A stretch of 64,000 bases of DNA from Bacillota bacterium (GCA_023389295.1 JAEWEO010000310.1:1-64000); one strand, 5' to 3'. Numbered from the stretch's first letter, positions 55,955 through 64,000 are shown. Notes: generated by a model not told the origin, from the letters alone. Program-made: numbers and translations.

Positions 55955-57583
55955 TTAGTAATTAGCAAATTTACTGGATGCAGGAGCAATATAACCCTGA
56001 TACTCTAATACTTCCTCTTCTAAACCAGCATCTTTTCTTATAACTACGATTGTCTGAGGATTGAACATACCATAGGCAATTGCATTATCCTTCAGGTAAT
56101 TATGTACCTCATCAATATTTTCTTCTGTGTAGCCACTCGGTGTCCAAGTCTTATATAAAAGCTCTGCAAGAACTTCATCATGACGGCTAGTAGCATCACC
56201 AGTTTTATATGCAGCCGGATCATATCGAATAGACCAGTGGTCAGCTAGGTAAGTACCGCCAATCGTATTTAATACAATGTCATACTGTGTTCCATCAAGA
56301 CGAATGGATGTATACAATGCTAAATCAACCAAGTTTAATTCAACATTAATTCCAATTGCCATCATATAGCTCTGTAGCATCTGCGCCATTCTCTGTGTTA
56401 ATGTACTGCTGGCAGCCAGAATGCTGATTGTTTCACCATTATAGCCTGATTCTGCAAGTAACTCTTTTGCCTTGTCCACATTGTAGTTGTAGTAGTCTTG
56501 CTCTTTCCACTTCTCATTAAATCCGTTAAACATTGGAGGGCAAACGTCATACATCGGAGTACCGTAACCCTGTAGTAAACCGGTAATCAGACCATTTTCA
56601 TCAATACTATAACAGATTGCCTGACGAAGCTTTACGTTATTTGCAACTTCACTATTGTCTGCACCGGAGAAGAACATCTGATATCCCTGAGCTCCATCTG
56701 CTAACTCAACAGTATAATCACCATTGTCAAAGAACTGTGAAGATGAAGATGCATCCAGACCTATTACCATATCTACAATACCAGTTTCTAGTGCAATTGC
56801 CATCTGAGAAGACTCTGTGATACAGTGGTAGCTAAGTTTCTTCACGTTTGGTACAACACATTTTGGAAGATTAGCCTCATCCTGCCAATAGTCATCTCTC
56901 TTTTCGAAAGTTAAGATAGAATTTGCAGTATATTCTGTCACCTTATATGGTGAGGTAGATACTAAGGTTGAACCAAATTCATCTGTGCTAGCTTCAAATG
57001 CTGCTTTAGAGATTGCAAATGTATCTCTTAGAAGAGATTCAAAGGTACCAACAATATTAGATGTCATCTTAACTGTAAGAGTATAGTCACCAGTCTGCTC
57101 TACACTTTCAACCTTTGCAAATACAGGCTTTAATGCTCTTGTCATGGATTCTTGGATAAACCAAACAATATCAGATGCATCAATTTTATTTCCTTCTGAA
57201 TCAGATACGGTATCCCAGATTTCAATATCATAGGTAAAACCGTCATCATTGGTTACCCAACTTTTTGCTACTAAGGCTTCCATTTCTTGATTTTCATTTA
57301 CTACTGCTAATGATTCAAATAGCTGGGTAATAAATGGTGCATTTCTTAAAGTATTGCTTCTAAAAGGGGTTAAACTTTCTACCATCGCTGTGTAACCTAT
57401 GTCTAACACACCATCATTGTTAGCGGTGCTTCCAGCACCATTGCCAGCACCATTTCCATCTACAGATGTACCCTTGTCACCGGAATCTGTATTTCCAGCA
57501 TTACTGCCACACCCTACAAGCATTGATGCTGACATTACCACAGCCAAGCCGAGAGCTATCATCTTTTTTAAACTCTTTTTCAT
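55955..57583 (-). CDS. Oligopeptide/oligosaccharide-binding lipoprotein, OppA-like
   Basis: 542 residues. The signal peptide KKMIALGLAVVMSASMLVGC ends in a lipobox cysteine, followed by a Gly/Asn/Ser-rich linker, then the SBP family 5 domain (residues ~55-540). It captures substrate outside the membrane. Its position after pgi and in a ROK-regulated locus with GH3 and sulfatases suggests glycan fragments as ligand. AAAGGAGG precedes the ATG. Confidence 0.92.
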   Translation of the reverse strand: MKKSLKKMIALGLAVVMSASMLVGCGSNAGNTDSGDKGTSVDGNGAGNGAGSTANNDGVLDIGYTAMVESLTPFRSNTLRNAPFITQLFESLAVVNENQEMEALVAKSWVTNDDGFTYDIEIWDTVSDSEGNKIDASDIVWFIQESMTRALKPVFAKVESVEQTGDYTLTVKMTSNIVGTFESLLRDTFAISKAAFEASTDEFGSTLVSTSPYKVTEYTANSILTFEKRDDYWQDEANLPKCVVPNVKKLSYHCITESSQMAIALETGIVDMVIGLDASSSSQFFDNGDYTVELADGAQGYQMFFSGADNSEVANNVKLRQAICYSIDENGLITGLLQGYGTPMYDVCPPMFNGFNEKWKEQDYYNYNVDKAKELLAESGYNGETISILAASSTLTQRMAQMLQSYMMAIGINVELNLVDLALYTSIRLDGTQYDIVLNTIGGTYLADHWSIRYDPAAYKTGDATSRHDEVLAELLYKTWTPSGYTEENIDEVHNYLKDNAIAYGMFNPQTIVVIRKDAGLEEEVLEYQGYIAPASSKFANY

Positions 57584-57667
57584 AAATCAAATCCTCCTTT
57601 TTACTTTTAAATATTATTGCAAGCGTATTGCTACACCTGATAATTAAAAACATATACTTTTGTGAAA

Positions 57668-58936
57668 TTATTCTGGCTTTCCAAGAGCTTTAAACATATA
57701 CTGCTTATACGCTTCCACACCTGGTTGATCAAAGGGATTAACCCCAAGAATCTTCGCAGATAAATAGCACACAAACTCAAAAAAATAAAATAACTGTCCA
57801 AAAGTCTCTTCATCTACTGCAGGAACGCTAATCTTAACACAAGGGAATCTTTCACTATGTGCCGCTAATGTTGCTTCAAATGCTGCTCGGTTGATTTCAT
57901 CGAAGTCCTTACCATCCAAGTAATCAAAATGGTCATCTACATTATCATTATGCAGCACATAAGAAGCACCGGAGTTTGCAACATCCAAGAACGTTTCAAA
58001 AATAATATTAGTGCCGTCCTGTATAAATTGACCTATAGAGTGCAGATCTTCAGAAAAGTTACCAAACAACGGGTACAGTCCCTTATTATCTTTACCTTCA
58101 CTCTCTCCAAATAGTTGCATCCACCACTTTGCAAAACGGAAATAACGTGGTTCAAAGAAGGAAAGCATCTCCATGCGAAATCCTTTTTGATATAGCAAAT
58201 TTCGTATTACTGCATACTTTAAGGCTATGTTTTCAGAGGCATTCTCATTATATAGTCTCTGTTGCATATGCTTTGCACCTGCCGCTATAGCGCCTATATT
58301 CATTCCAGCTACTGCCATTGGGAATAGACCTATCGGAGAAATTGCTGTAAAACGTCCTCCGATGTTATCAGGGAAAGGCAAGAAATGAAATCCATGCTCT
58401 TTACAAAGATCTTCTAGATGGCTACCTTCTGTACCTGTGCAAATTACGCGTTCTGCATATGCTTCACCATATACTTCTTTTAAATAACTTCGAAGGGCAC
58501 GAAATCCGATGCCAGGCTCTAGTGTTTCAAAATTCTTTGCAATTAAATTTATATATACACTCTTTCCTTTGATTTCTTCTAGTACGTTACATATACTATC
58601 AGCAGAAATACTATTACCTGCCCATACAATTTTGACGGAACCTGTTTCTCCGATAGCATCTACTACTGCTCGTGCTGCCTGATTGGATCCACCAATACCA
58701 ATAACTACAAGCACTTCTGCATTCTTTTGTACCTCAGCTGCTAACTCCTGATAGACCGTAAGCCATTTATCTCCTGCCCACTCATCTACATCCAGCCATC
58801 CAAGACTCTCCCTATACTGATCCTCGCCGCACTTTACCGTTTCTAAGAGAGAAGCATTTTCTTTCATTCCATTGGTAATTTCTGCAGGCTCAAACCATGA
58901 CGAACTGTCGATCAACTGTATACCTAATTCTTCCAT
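57668..58936 (-). CDS. pgi: Phosphoglucose isomerase-like enzyme
   Basis: 422 residues, somewhat short for the family. IGIGGSNQAARA, CTGTEGSHLEDL, the signature DNIGGRFTAISPIGLFP and the C-terminal NPFDQPGVEAYK are present, so the active site is complete. It interconverts glucose-6-phosphate and fructose-6-phosphate, or a related 6-substituted sugar. It is the first gene of the opp operon and is under three tandem ROK-type operators, so it is a pathway-specific copy rather than the housekeeping enzyme. Confidence 0.93.
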   Translation of the reverse strand: MEELGIQLIDSSSWFEPAEITNGMKENASLLETVKCGEDQYRESLGWLDVDEWAGDKWLTVYQELAAEVQKNAEVLVVIGIGGSNQAARAVVDAIGETGSVKIVWAGNSISADSICNVLEEIKGKSVYINLIAKNFETLEPGIGFRALRSYLKEVYGEAYAERVICTGTEGSHLEDLCKEHGFHFLPFPDNIGGRFTAISPIGLFPMAVAGMNIGAIAAGAKHMQQRLYNENASENIALKYAVIRNLLYQKGFRMEMLSFFEPRYFRFAKWWMQLFGESEGKDNKGLYPLFGNFSEDLHSIGQFIQDGTNIIFETFLDVANSGASYVLHNDNVDDHFDYLDGKDFDEINRAAFEATLAAHSERFPCVKISVPAVDEETFGQLFYFFEFVCYLSAKILGVNPFDQPGVEAYKQYMFKALGKPE

Positions 58937-58967
58937 GATTTCACCTCTGACATTGTTATAATAACAT

Positions 58968-59054
58968 TATTTAATTAATTTAATATATTCTCTAATTATT
59001 TAATTGATTTAATATAATCATGAATTATTTAATTAATTTAATTTATATAATAAT
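58968..59054 (-). repeat. Three tandem 29-bp operator repeats before pgi (sites E1-E3)
   Basis: Units at 58968-58996, 58997-59025 and 59026-59054 each begin TTATTTAATTxATTTAATxTA. The core TTAATT(A/G)ATTTAAT(A/T) lies at 58971-58985, 59000-59014 and 59029-59043, exactly 29 bp apart. All three lie between the -10 box and the pgi start codon. Confidence 0.88.
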
Positions 59055-59078
59055 ACTGTAATTTAGTGCTTTATTCAA
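59050..59078 (-). promoter_or_regulatory. Promoter of the pgi-opp operon
   Basis: Minus strand TTGAAT (59078-59073), 17-base spacer, TATTAT (59055-59050), followed directly by operator E3. The rest of the gap up to 59328 shows no gene. Confidence 0.65.
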
Positions 59079-59328
59079 GAGGTGATTTTTCATAAAATTG
59101 CACCATTTAATTTGTACATCTTCAACAAATAAACATTAAAATCTGCAAAAACATTTGACTATTTAAGATATTCATAAAAATCTATACTTGTCTACAAGTA
59201 GTAGCAAAAAAACTATTGATAAAGTTCATCATTCGTTGATAAGCAAAACTCCGACAATTGCAGGAACAGGGCAAACAGCAATCCCACAGAAAGAAATCCT
59301 TTGACAGAGAAAGGTAACTTTGACACAA

Positions 59329-59365
59329 GAAAAAACGCCGCTATGGCTTTACCCATATACGGCGG
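59329..59365 (-). terminator. Terminator of the TetR-CPBP operon
   Basis: CGCCG/CGGCG outer stem (59336-59340 with 59360-59364) and inner TATGG/CCATA with one mismatch between; on the minus strand followed by TTTTTT. It begins ~15 bases after the protease-like gene's stop. Confidence 0.82.
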
Positions 59366-59379
59366 AATACATATTTTAG

Positions 59380-60147
59380 TTAAAACTTAGAATCTGCATA
59401 CAATTTCATCGGTTCTGTGTCTTCATATTCATCAAGCTTTTTAGTTTTTCTCAATATCCACAGTACATATCCGACAGGAATAACGCACAATACAGTGCTG
59501 GAGATTATGTTATACATCAGCGAGAAATCTTTAACAGCAAAAATACTCAGAGAGTTAAGAACACCGTGTGTAATAATGCACGGCAAAAGGCTCTTTCCTT
59601 TGTAGAAAATAATCGTAAATAGAAAGCCTATTGCGGTTGCATAACAAGTTTGTAAAAGTGTAGGTATCAAATCTCTGCCGTTCAGCAAGTTTACAATATG
59701 TCCCATTCCAAAGGTAATACTTGATATAATAATTGCCAACTTCACATTGTCCTTGCATAGTGCTTTGAACAGAAACCCACGAAAAATAATTTCTTCAATG
59801 AACCCTACACAAAACATACTCAAAAGATATAACACAGTTTCCAAAACAGAAACATTCATTGCAATGCCGTTCCATAGATTAACGCTCATAATTAAAAGCA
59901 GAGGAATAAAATACAAGTAATTTTTTAGGCTTCCCTTAAAAGAACACAAACCATATTGTTCTTTTAGGTTGTGTTTTCTAATAAAACCATAAAGAAGCAA
60001 TGTAAAAACTATGCAAACGGGTGTAGTAATTATTTTTTCAATTCCAACCGAAGCAGAAAAGTTGTCAGCAATACTAAACAAAACAACATAGGTAATAATC
60101 CAAACCAATGAAAAATTCAATTCATTTTTCTTATACAAACGATACAT
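59380..60147 (-). CDS. CPBP-family intramembrane metalloprotease
   Basis: 255 residues, about seven or eight membrane segments. The CPBP (CAAX protease / bacteriocin-processing) motifs are EEIIFRGFLFKAL (EExxxR), GMGHIVNLL (xxxH) and THGVLNS (HxxxN). Members process peptides or confer self-immunity to bacteriocins. The ATG overlaps the TetR stop by one base (TAATG). The terminator at 59329-59365 follows. Confidence 0.88.
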   Translation of the reverse strand: MYRLYKKNELNFSLVWIITYVVLFSIADNFSASVGIEKIITTPVCIVFTLLLYGFIRKHNLKEQYGLCSFKGSLKNYLYFIPLLLIMSVNLWNGIAMNVSVLETVLYLLSMFCVGFIEEIIFRGFLFKALCKDNVKLAIIISSITFGMGHIVNLLNGRDLIPTLLQTCYATAIGFLFTIIFYKGKSLLPCIITHGVLNSLSIFAVKDFSLMYNIISSTVLCVIPVGYVLWILRKTKKLDEYEDTEPMKLYADSKF

Positions 60148-60710
60148 TACAATCCTCCCTTTAATGCATAAACTGCTCCATCAAATATCAAGTCTAAATC
60201 AGATAAAATAGTTTGCTCATCATATACCATTTCATTGTTTGCAAACATACTTGCATATCCGTGTGCAATCAAGAATAATGAACGAAAAATAGTTTTTGCC
60301 TGTTCTGAATTGACCTCTGCTTCTTGACTGAGAATAGTTATAATGGGTTGTAATTCTTCAGCATTTACCAATTCAGAAATATTTTTCCCTAAAAACTCAT
60401 TGGACTGAAACAGAAAACGAAACAGATTTTTTTCTGTTACCGCAAATCGGATATAATTCAAACCAATGTCTTTCATTGGATTATCACTATGAATATTAAT
60501 TATATATTCAGAATGGTACTCATCAGCTTTGGCATATACAGACTTTTTCAATTTCTCTATTGTTTTGAAATGATACATAACAGGTTGAGTAGAGCAACCC
60601 AATTTTTTTGATACAGTTCGTGCATTGATATTTTCCGCACCTTCATTTCGTGCTATCTCAAATGCAGCATCTATAATCATATCTCTTGTAATTTTCGCCT
60701 TTGGTGGCAT
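60147..60710 (-). CDS. TetR/AcrR-family transcriptional regulator
   Basis: About 187 residues. The N-terminal helix-turn-helix is ENINARTVSKKLGCSTQPVM-YHF; the C-terminal helical ligand domain is variable. ATG 60710 follows AAGGGG at eight bases; the longer ORF start is a GTG overlapping that site. It probably represses its own operon, with the CPBP gene, through the palindrome at 60732-60763. Confidence 0.88.
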   Translation of the reverse strand: MPPKAKITRDMIIDAAFEIARNEGAENINARTVSKKLGCSTQPVMYHFKTIEKLKKSVYAKADEYHSEYIINIHSDNPMKDIGLNYIRFAVTEKNLFRFLFQSNEFLGKNISELVNAEELQPIITILSQEAEVNSEQAKTIFRSLFLIAHGYASMFANNEMVYDEQTILSDLDLIFDGAVYALKGGL

Positions 60711-60731
60711 ATTTATCACCCCTTAATTTTA

Positions 60732-60785
60732 TTATAATCAATGTTATATAACAACAATTATAATTCAATAAGTATTATTTGTCAA
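60732..60785 (-). promoter_or_regulatory. TetR-operon promoter with palindromic operator
   Basis: Minus strand TTGACA (60785-60780), 17 bases, TATAAT (60762-60757): full consensus. A 32-base imperfect palindrome (60732-60763) with outer TTATAAT/ATTATAA and central TGTTATATAACA overlaps the -10 and start point, as expected for an autorepressor site. Confidence 0.75.
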
Positions 60786-61080
60786 GTTTAGTAATAAAAA
60801 TAAAAATACCGTAAATATAAACGACAGAGATTTCTCCCTGCCGCCTTTATCTGCCTATGAATAAATAATTTCTGTATTCACAATCTCCATAGCACACGCC
60901 CGAATGTTCATCCGTGTCTCATCAAAATTCCCTTCATTCACTTCAAGGATACACCTGGAGAGCAAGTGATTTATTTATCTGCGATACAAAAAGAAAAGAC
61001 ACATCACTCACGTGATGCCATTCTTTGAAACGGTGACAACCAGATCTTGACCACAGTTCAAATCTGAAGTCTTCCTAAAG
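60786..61080. repeat. Gap with a scrambled partial copy of the tRNA-Cys 3' end and its terminator
   Basis: No gene is visible here. Positions 60988-61017 repeat 61081-61110 base for base (30 of 30), the left arm and loop of the tRNA terminator. At 61032-61045 GGTGACAACCAGAT copies the tRNA 3' end (GGCGACAACCAGAT at 61128-61141), and 61054-61067 CAGTTCAAATCTGA is the T-arm sequence in the opposite orientation. Confidence 0.65.
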
Positions 61081-61124
61081 AAAAAGAAAAGACACATCAC
61101 TCACGTGATGTGTCTTTTCTTTTT
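61081..61124 (-). terminator. Terminator of the tRNA-Cys gene
   Basis: A perfect 20-bp inverted repeat (61081-61100 with 61105-61124) around TCAC, A/T-rich at its base. It lies two bases after the tRNA 3' end on the minus strand. Confidence 0.9.
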
Positions 61125-61126
61125 CA

Positions 61127-61197
61127 AGGCGACAACCAGATTTGAACTGGTGATCAGGGTGTTGCAGACCCATGCCTTACCGCTTGGCTATGTCGCC
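61127..61197 (-). tRNA. tRNA-Cys (anticodon GCA)
   Basis: 71 bases. The acceptor stem GGCGACA/TGTCGCC is perfect, the anticodon loop is CTGCAAC on a TGGGT-ACCC(T) stem, and the T-arm is CCAG-TTCAAAT-CTGG. The discriminator is U, as typical for tRNA-Cys; CCA is not encoded. A promoter is at 61218-61246. Confidence 0.93.
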
Positions 61198-61217
61198 GTA
61201 TTCATTATAGCTTCTCT

Positions 61218-61246
61218 ATTATATCAACCGATACCTGCCACGTCAA
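61218..61246 (-). promoter_or_regulatory. Promoter of tRNA-Cys
   Basis: Minus strand TTGACG (61246-61241), 17-base spacer, TG-extended TATAAT (61223-61218), about 20 bases before the tRNA 5' end. Confidence 0.75.
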
Positions 61247-61335
61247 GTGATAACTTCTATTTATCGGTTGACTTTATGAACAAATAGGAATGTACTTTTT
61301 CAGAGGCACCTCATAAAATTTGTGGAGTATCTTAT

Positions 61336-61385
61336 AAAAGGTGCTGCTACAAAACTTATTCGTATTGCAACTGCACCTTTTCTTG
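61336..61385. terminator. Candidate terminator downstream of the GH42 gene
   Basis: AAAAGGTGC (61336-61344) pairs with GCACCTTTT (61373-61381) around a 28-base loop. It lies ~120 bases beyond the stop of the minus-strand GH42 gene. Confidence 0.5.
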
Positions 61386-61503
61386 TTGTATTGAAATCCT
61401 AGTCTAAGTGGAATACTGATAATAACTTCATTTTGAAGCCTTTTCTTACCATTGTCTTATCGTTCCTCCCATGGCCGTTCTTATAGAATAGAATTACATG
61501 GAC

Positions 61504-63549
61504 CTATACCTTTAGCACCATAACACCATAAGCTTCTATTTCACAGATACCCTGATGATTCTTTTCCGTCAATAGCTCATAGCATTCTTTCTTAAAATTA
61601 ATTTTCATCGAATAGGGCATATAGTTAAGCAAGAAGATATAATCCCTATTGTCCTTCCTACGAACTGTTATTTCAATCTCTTTTGGTAGTTCCATGATAT
61701 CCTTTGTAGCGGCAGTCAATCCTATCTTATCAATAAAGAGTAATGCACTCTCTTCACTAAAACCTCCACCAAAATAGTATACTCTACCTTTACCAACGTC
61801 ATGGCGAAGTAAGGCTGGCTTGCCGGCATAATAGTTCTGGTTATAAATACCTTCTACGACCGCCTTTTCCGCAACCAGAACATCATTAAAGAAATTTATT
61901 GTTGCTTGGCGGTCTCCCCATGTGAAGGTTTCCTCCTCATCGTTTGGTCCAAGGTAGGTATAATCCTCCACATATCCTCCACATAAAGGAGCTGCTAGAC
62001 CTGGTAGCATACTTGTAACACAGCGTCCCGTTCTATCCTTTAGTCCGGTACGGGCACCAAAAACAAGTGTTCCACCAGCCTCTACATAAGCAGTTAATAG
62101 TTCTATACGCTCCTGTGTCAGAATAGCCGGATGGGGATATACTAATAATTCATACTCACTAAGCTCCTCCAGCTTACTATCATCTTTCATACAGTAGAAA
62201 TCAAAGGGAATGTGTCTATGTTGAAATGCCCTAAACCACCCATCGGTACTAATCTCACTAAGGGGCTTCATAAACACATCGTTTTCTGCATCAAATTCAT
62301 TATCATAATCTTTTAAGATAGCTGCCTTACAGATGAATTTTGCTCCTGCAACCTCACGAATTTTCTTAAAGTCTTCCGAGATGCCTTTGATTTCCTTTAT
62401 TCTTCTATTGGGTTGATTTGAATAATCATTAATACCAATCCAGTAAATCTCTGTTCCTACATTGGAGGTACGCCAACGGAAATAACTAACAAAATCAGCA
62501 CCATGAGCGACAGATTGCATACTCCAGAGTCTTATCTGTCCCGGTTTTGGAGCAGGCTGTACCATCTTGGTATTCCAACCGCCACCGCCGGCCTGTTGTT
62601 CCATGATACCAAAAATGGGGGAGATGCTTCTGGTTCTTGCTAAGTTAAAGGAGGTATTTCTATCATTTAAGGCACCTGGCTTCTTGGGACTCGCATCCTT
62701 AGCGAAAGAGAAGTTAGGATAGCTGTCATAGGTAATAAAGTCTAGGGTCTCATCTTCTACTAATTCATGATAATCCACATGACTAAAGATACCATTGGTT
62801 GTAATAAACTGACCTTCTCCAACGTACTTTCTTAGAATTTCCGCCTGCATTCTTATGTAACGATTGGCAGCATTTGCTATAAAATGATTTTCCTCTAACA
62901 TCAAATGAGGATTTGGACTATCGCTAGGTGTTGGTCTTGAGAGATGTATCTGTTCCCAATCACTATAGGTCTGATTCCAGAAATCCGTACCCATACTCTT
63001 ATTCAAATTCTCCAAGGTTTGATATTTTTCTTTTAAATAGCTTCGAAAAGCTTTATGATCACTCTCAGAATAATATTTATTAATAGAGCAATTTACTTCA
63101 TTATCAATTTGCCAACCTATAACTGATGGAAAAGCACTATAGTGCTTGGCAATCTTTTCTACAATATTCTTACAATAGTTTAGATAGATCTCTGAGGTTA
63201 AATTATGATGTTGACGCATTCCGTGACGGAATAATACTCCTTCTTGGTTAGCATTCAGAATCTCTTCATATTTCTCAGATAGCCACGCCGGGGGAGTTGC
63301 TGTCGGTGTACAAAAAATAACACCGATATCATACTTTTCTGCCAATTTAAGTACGGGATCAAAATAATCAAGGGTATAGCTTCCCTCCTCCGGCTCAAGG
63401 AAATTCCAAGCAAACTCTGCTATTCTTATTACCTCAATTCCAAGCTCCTTCATTCGAAGAAGATCATCCTCCCAATAGCTTTGACCCCAATGCTCGGGAT
63501 AATAGCATACACCCATGGTAATGTGATCCATGCTTAATGATTTTTTCAT
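61504..63549 (-). CDS. GH42 beta-galactosidase
   Basis: 681 residues, no signal peptide. GVCYYPEHWGQSYWEDDLLR at the N-terminus, acid/base E151 in WQIDNEVNCS and nucleophile E317 in FGIMEQQAGGGGWN; a trimerisation-type domain and C-terminal beta domain follow. It removes terminal galactose from small beta-galactosides in the cytoplasm. It lies ~100 bases downstream of the GH112-like gene, so both may handle galactosides together. GAGG precedes the ATG. Confidence 0.95.
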   Translation of the reverse strand: MKKSLSMDHITMGVCYYPEHWGQSYWEDDLLRMKELGIEVIRIAEFAWNFLEPEEGSYTLDYFDPVLKLAEKYDIGVIFCTPTATPPAWLSEKYEEILNANQEGVLFRHGMRQHHNLTSEIYLNYCKNIVEKIAKHYSAFPSVIGWQIDNEVNCSINKYYSESDHKAFRSYLKEKYQTLENLNKSMGTDFWNQTYSDWEQIHLSRPTPSDSPNPHLMLEENHFIANAANRYIRMQAEILRKYVGEGQFITTNGIFSHVDYHELVEDETLDFITYDSYPNFSFAKDASPKKPGALNDRNTSFNLARTRSISPIFGIMEQQAGGGGWNTKMVQPAPKPGQIRLWSMQSVAHGADFVSYFRWRTSNVGTEIYWIGINDYSNQPNRRIKEIKGISEDFKKIREVAGAKFICKAAILKDYDNEFDAENDVFMKPLSEISTDGWFRAFQHRHIPFDFYCMKDDSKLEELSEYELLVYPHPAILTQERIELLTAYVEAGGTLVFGARTGLKDRTGRCVTSMLPGLAAPLCGGYVEDYTYLGPNDEEETFTWGDRQATINFFNDVLVAEKAVVEGIYNQNYYAGKPALLRHDVGKGRVYYFGGGFSEESALLFIDKIGLTAATKDIMELPKEIEITVRRKDNRDYIFLLNYMPYSMKINFKKECYELLTEKNHQGICEIEAYGVMVLKV

Positions 63550-63648
63550 ATTCTACCTCTTTCCCATAATTAACAAAGATGCAAACCTATTTTATTCAAT
63601 TCTAAATCATTTATTCTACTGTCTTCTATTCAAAGTCACTACTGTGTC

Positions 63649-64000
63649 TTATAATGAAATTTCAGCTGTTGCATAAGCTTCTAAGGTGATCGCAATATCG
63701 CCTTTCTCAGTCTTAACCTTAGCAATCTGCTCTTTACCATCATTATTGATAATAACCAGTTTGTTACTATTTGGATAATAAGCACATTCTGTATAGGGAT
63801 TATCCGTTAAATATTTACCATTAAGCTCTTCCTTTGTGGTATATAAAAGAAGATTAAGTAACATTCTAGTGTTCTCTAAACTCAACTCAAATCCACTAAG
63901 ATAGATACCCTTACCTGCACCAAACTCGTTGATTGTCAGTAACGGAGTTTGATCCTTAGCTGCAAGCACCCTTGCATTTCCATCCGTTAGATAAATATTT
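63649..64000 (-). CDS. C-terminal part of a GH112-like galactoside phosphorylase (partial)
   Basis: The reading frame stays open to the right edge; the visible 116 residues start NIYLTDGNARVLAAKDQTPL and contain EFGAGKGIYLSGFELSLENT-RMLLNLLLY. This resembles the C-terminal region of the 1,3-beta-galactosyl-N-acetylhexosamine / galactosyl-rhamnose phosphorylase family (GH112). Such enzymes split galactosides with phosphate to galactose-1-phosphate. Identification rests on the tail alone. The methionine-like start at 63969 is internal, not the true start. Confidence 0.6.
   Translation of the reverse strand, partial: NIYLTDGNARVLAAKDQTPLLTINEFGAGKGIYLSGFELSLENTRMLLNLLLYTTKEELNGKYLTDNPYTECAYYPNSNKLVIINNDGKEQIAKVKTEKGDIAITLEAYATAEISL

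Noticed and set aside
52035..57583. Plain peptide uptake system
   Set aside because: Sequence family alone would allow it, but its operon with pgi and the glycan-type operators make oligosaccharide uptake more likely; left open in the gene notes.
58968..59054. Possible short CRISPR array because of the 29-bp repeat length
   Set aside because: The repeats are directly abutting with no spacers, are AT-only and lie at a promoter; they are operators.
60786..61080. Second tRNA gene next to tRNA-Cys
   Set aside because: Only fragments of the 3' half are present, partly inverted; no acceptor stem or anticodon arm can form.

Overview
The window is AT-rich DNA with tightly packed, mostly minus-strand operons, strong AGGAGG-type ribosome binding sites and sigma-A promoters. 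Gene content (ethanolamine microcompartment, many glycoside hydrolases, Cys-type sulfatases, flavodiiron protein, LytTR and ROK regulators) points to an anaerobic, glycan-degrading Clostridia of the Lachnospiraceae, resembling Lachnoclostridium (Clostridium) phytofermentans. That assignment is inference from gene content, not a database match.

Layout. 1-5.8 kb: the tail of a solute-binding protein, then an AgrC/AgrA-like two-component system followed by a heterodimeric ABC exporter pair that has a 21-bp-period LytTR-type direct repeat in front of it. 6.1-11.6 kb: a flavodiiron protein and three extracytoplasmic or carbohydrate-related proteins (CBM9-like, transglutaminase-like with Ig-like domains, lipoprotein). 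11.9-29.1 kb: one 20-gene ethanolamine utilisation operon, in transcription order eutS-P-V-W-A-B-C-L-K-E-M-T-pduL-J-(unknown)-N-pduS-pduT-H-Q. It encodes the shell, the lyase, the aldehyde branch, the cofactor enzymes, the permease and its own two-component antitermination system. Two leaders (before eutS and before eutA) each carry a pair of small hairpins overlapping an intrinsic terminator, as expected for EutV (ANTAR) control. 29.2-34.4 kb: GH51 arabinofuranosidase, a second transglutaminase-like protein, and a yolD/Y-family polymerase pair with an SOS-like box. 34.4-40.5 kb: a five-gene operon of a chemoreceptor, two sugar-phosphate-isomerase-like TIM barrels and two Gfo/Idh/MocA dehydrogenases.

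40.9-59.1 kb is the most distinctive region: a sulfated-glycan locus with two sulfatases, a GH3 glycosidase, a PfkB-type kinase, a class II aldolase, a small unknown protein, an Opp-type uptake system, a phosphoglucose isomerase and a ROK repressor. The same AT-rich 15-bp operator motif lies directly downstream of the -10 box at all four target promoters, including a triple tandem array with exact 29-bp period before pgi-opp. This defines one local regulon and ties otherwise unrelated-looking genes into one catabolic programme.

59.4-64 kb: a TetR-CPBP protease pair with a palindromic operator, a tRNA-Cys with strong terminator and a scrambled partial copy of its 3' end, a GH42 beta-galactosidase, and the end of a GH112-like galactoside phosphorylase.

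No insertion sequences, prophage genes, CRISPR arrays or rRNA genes were seen. Start codons were moved from the longest ORF where the ribosome binding site clearly favoured an internal start.
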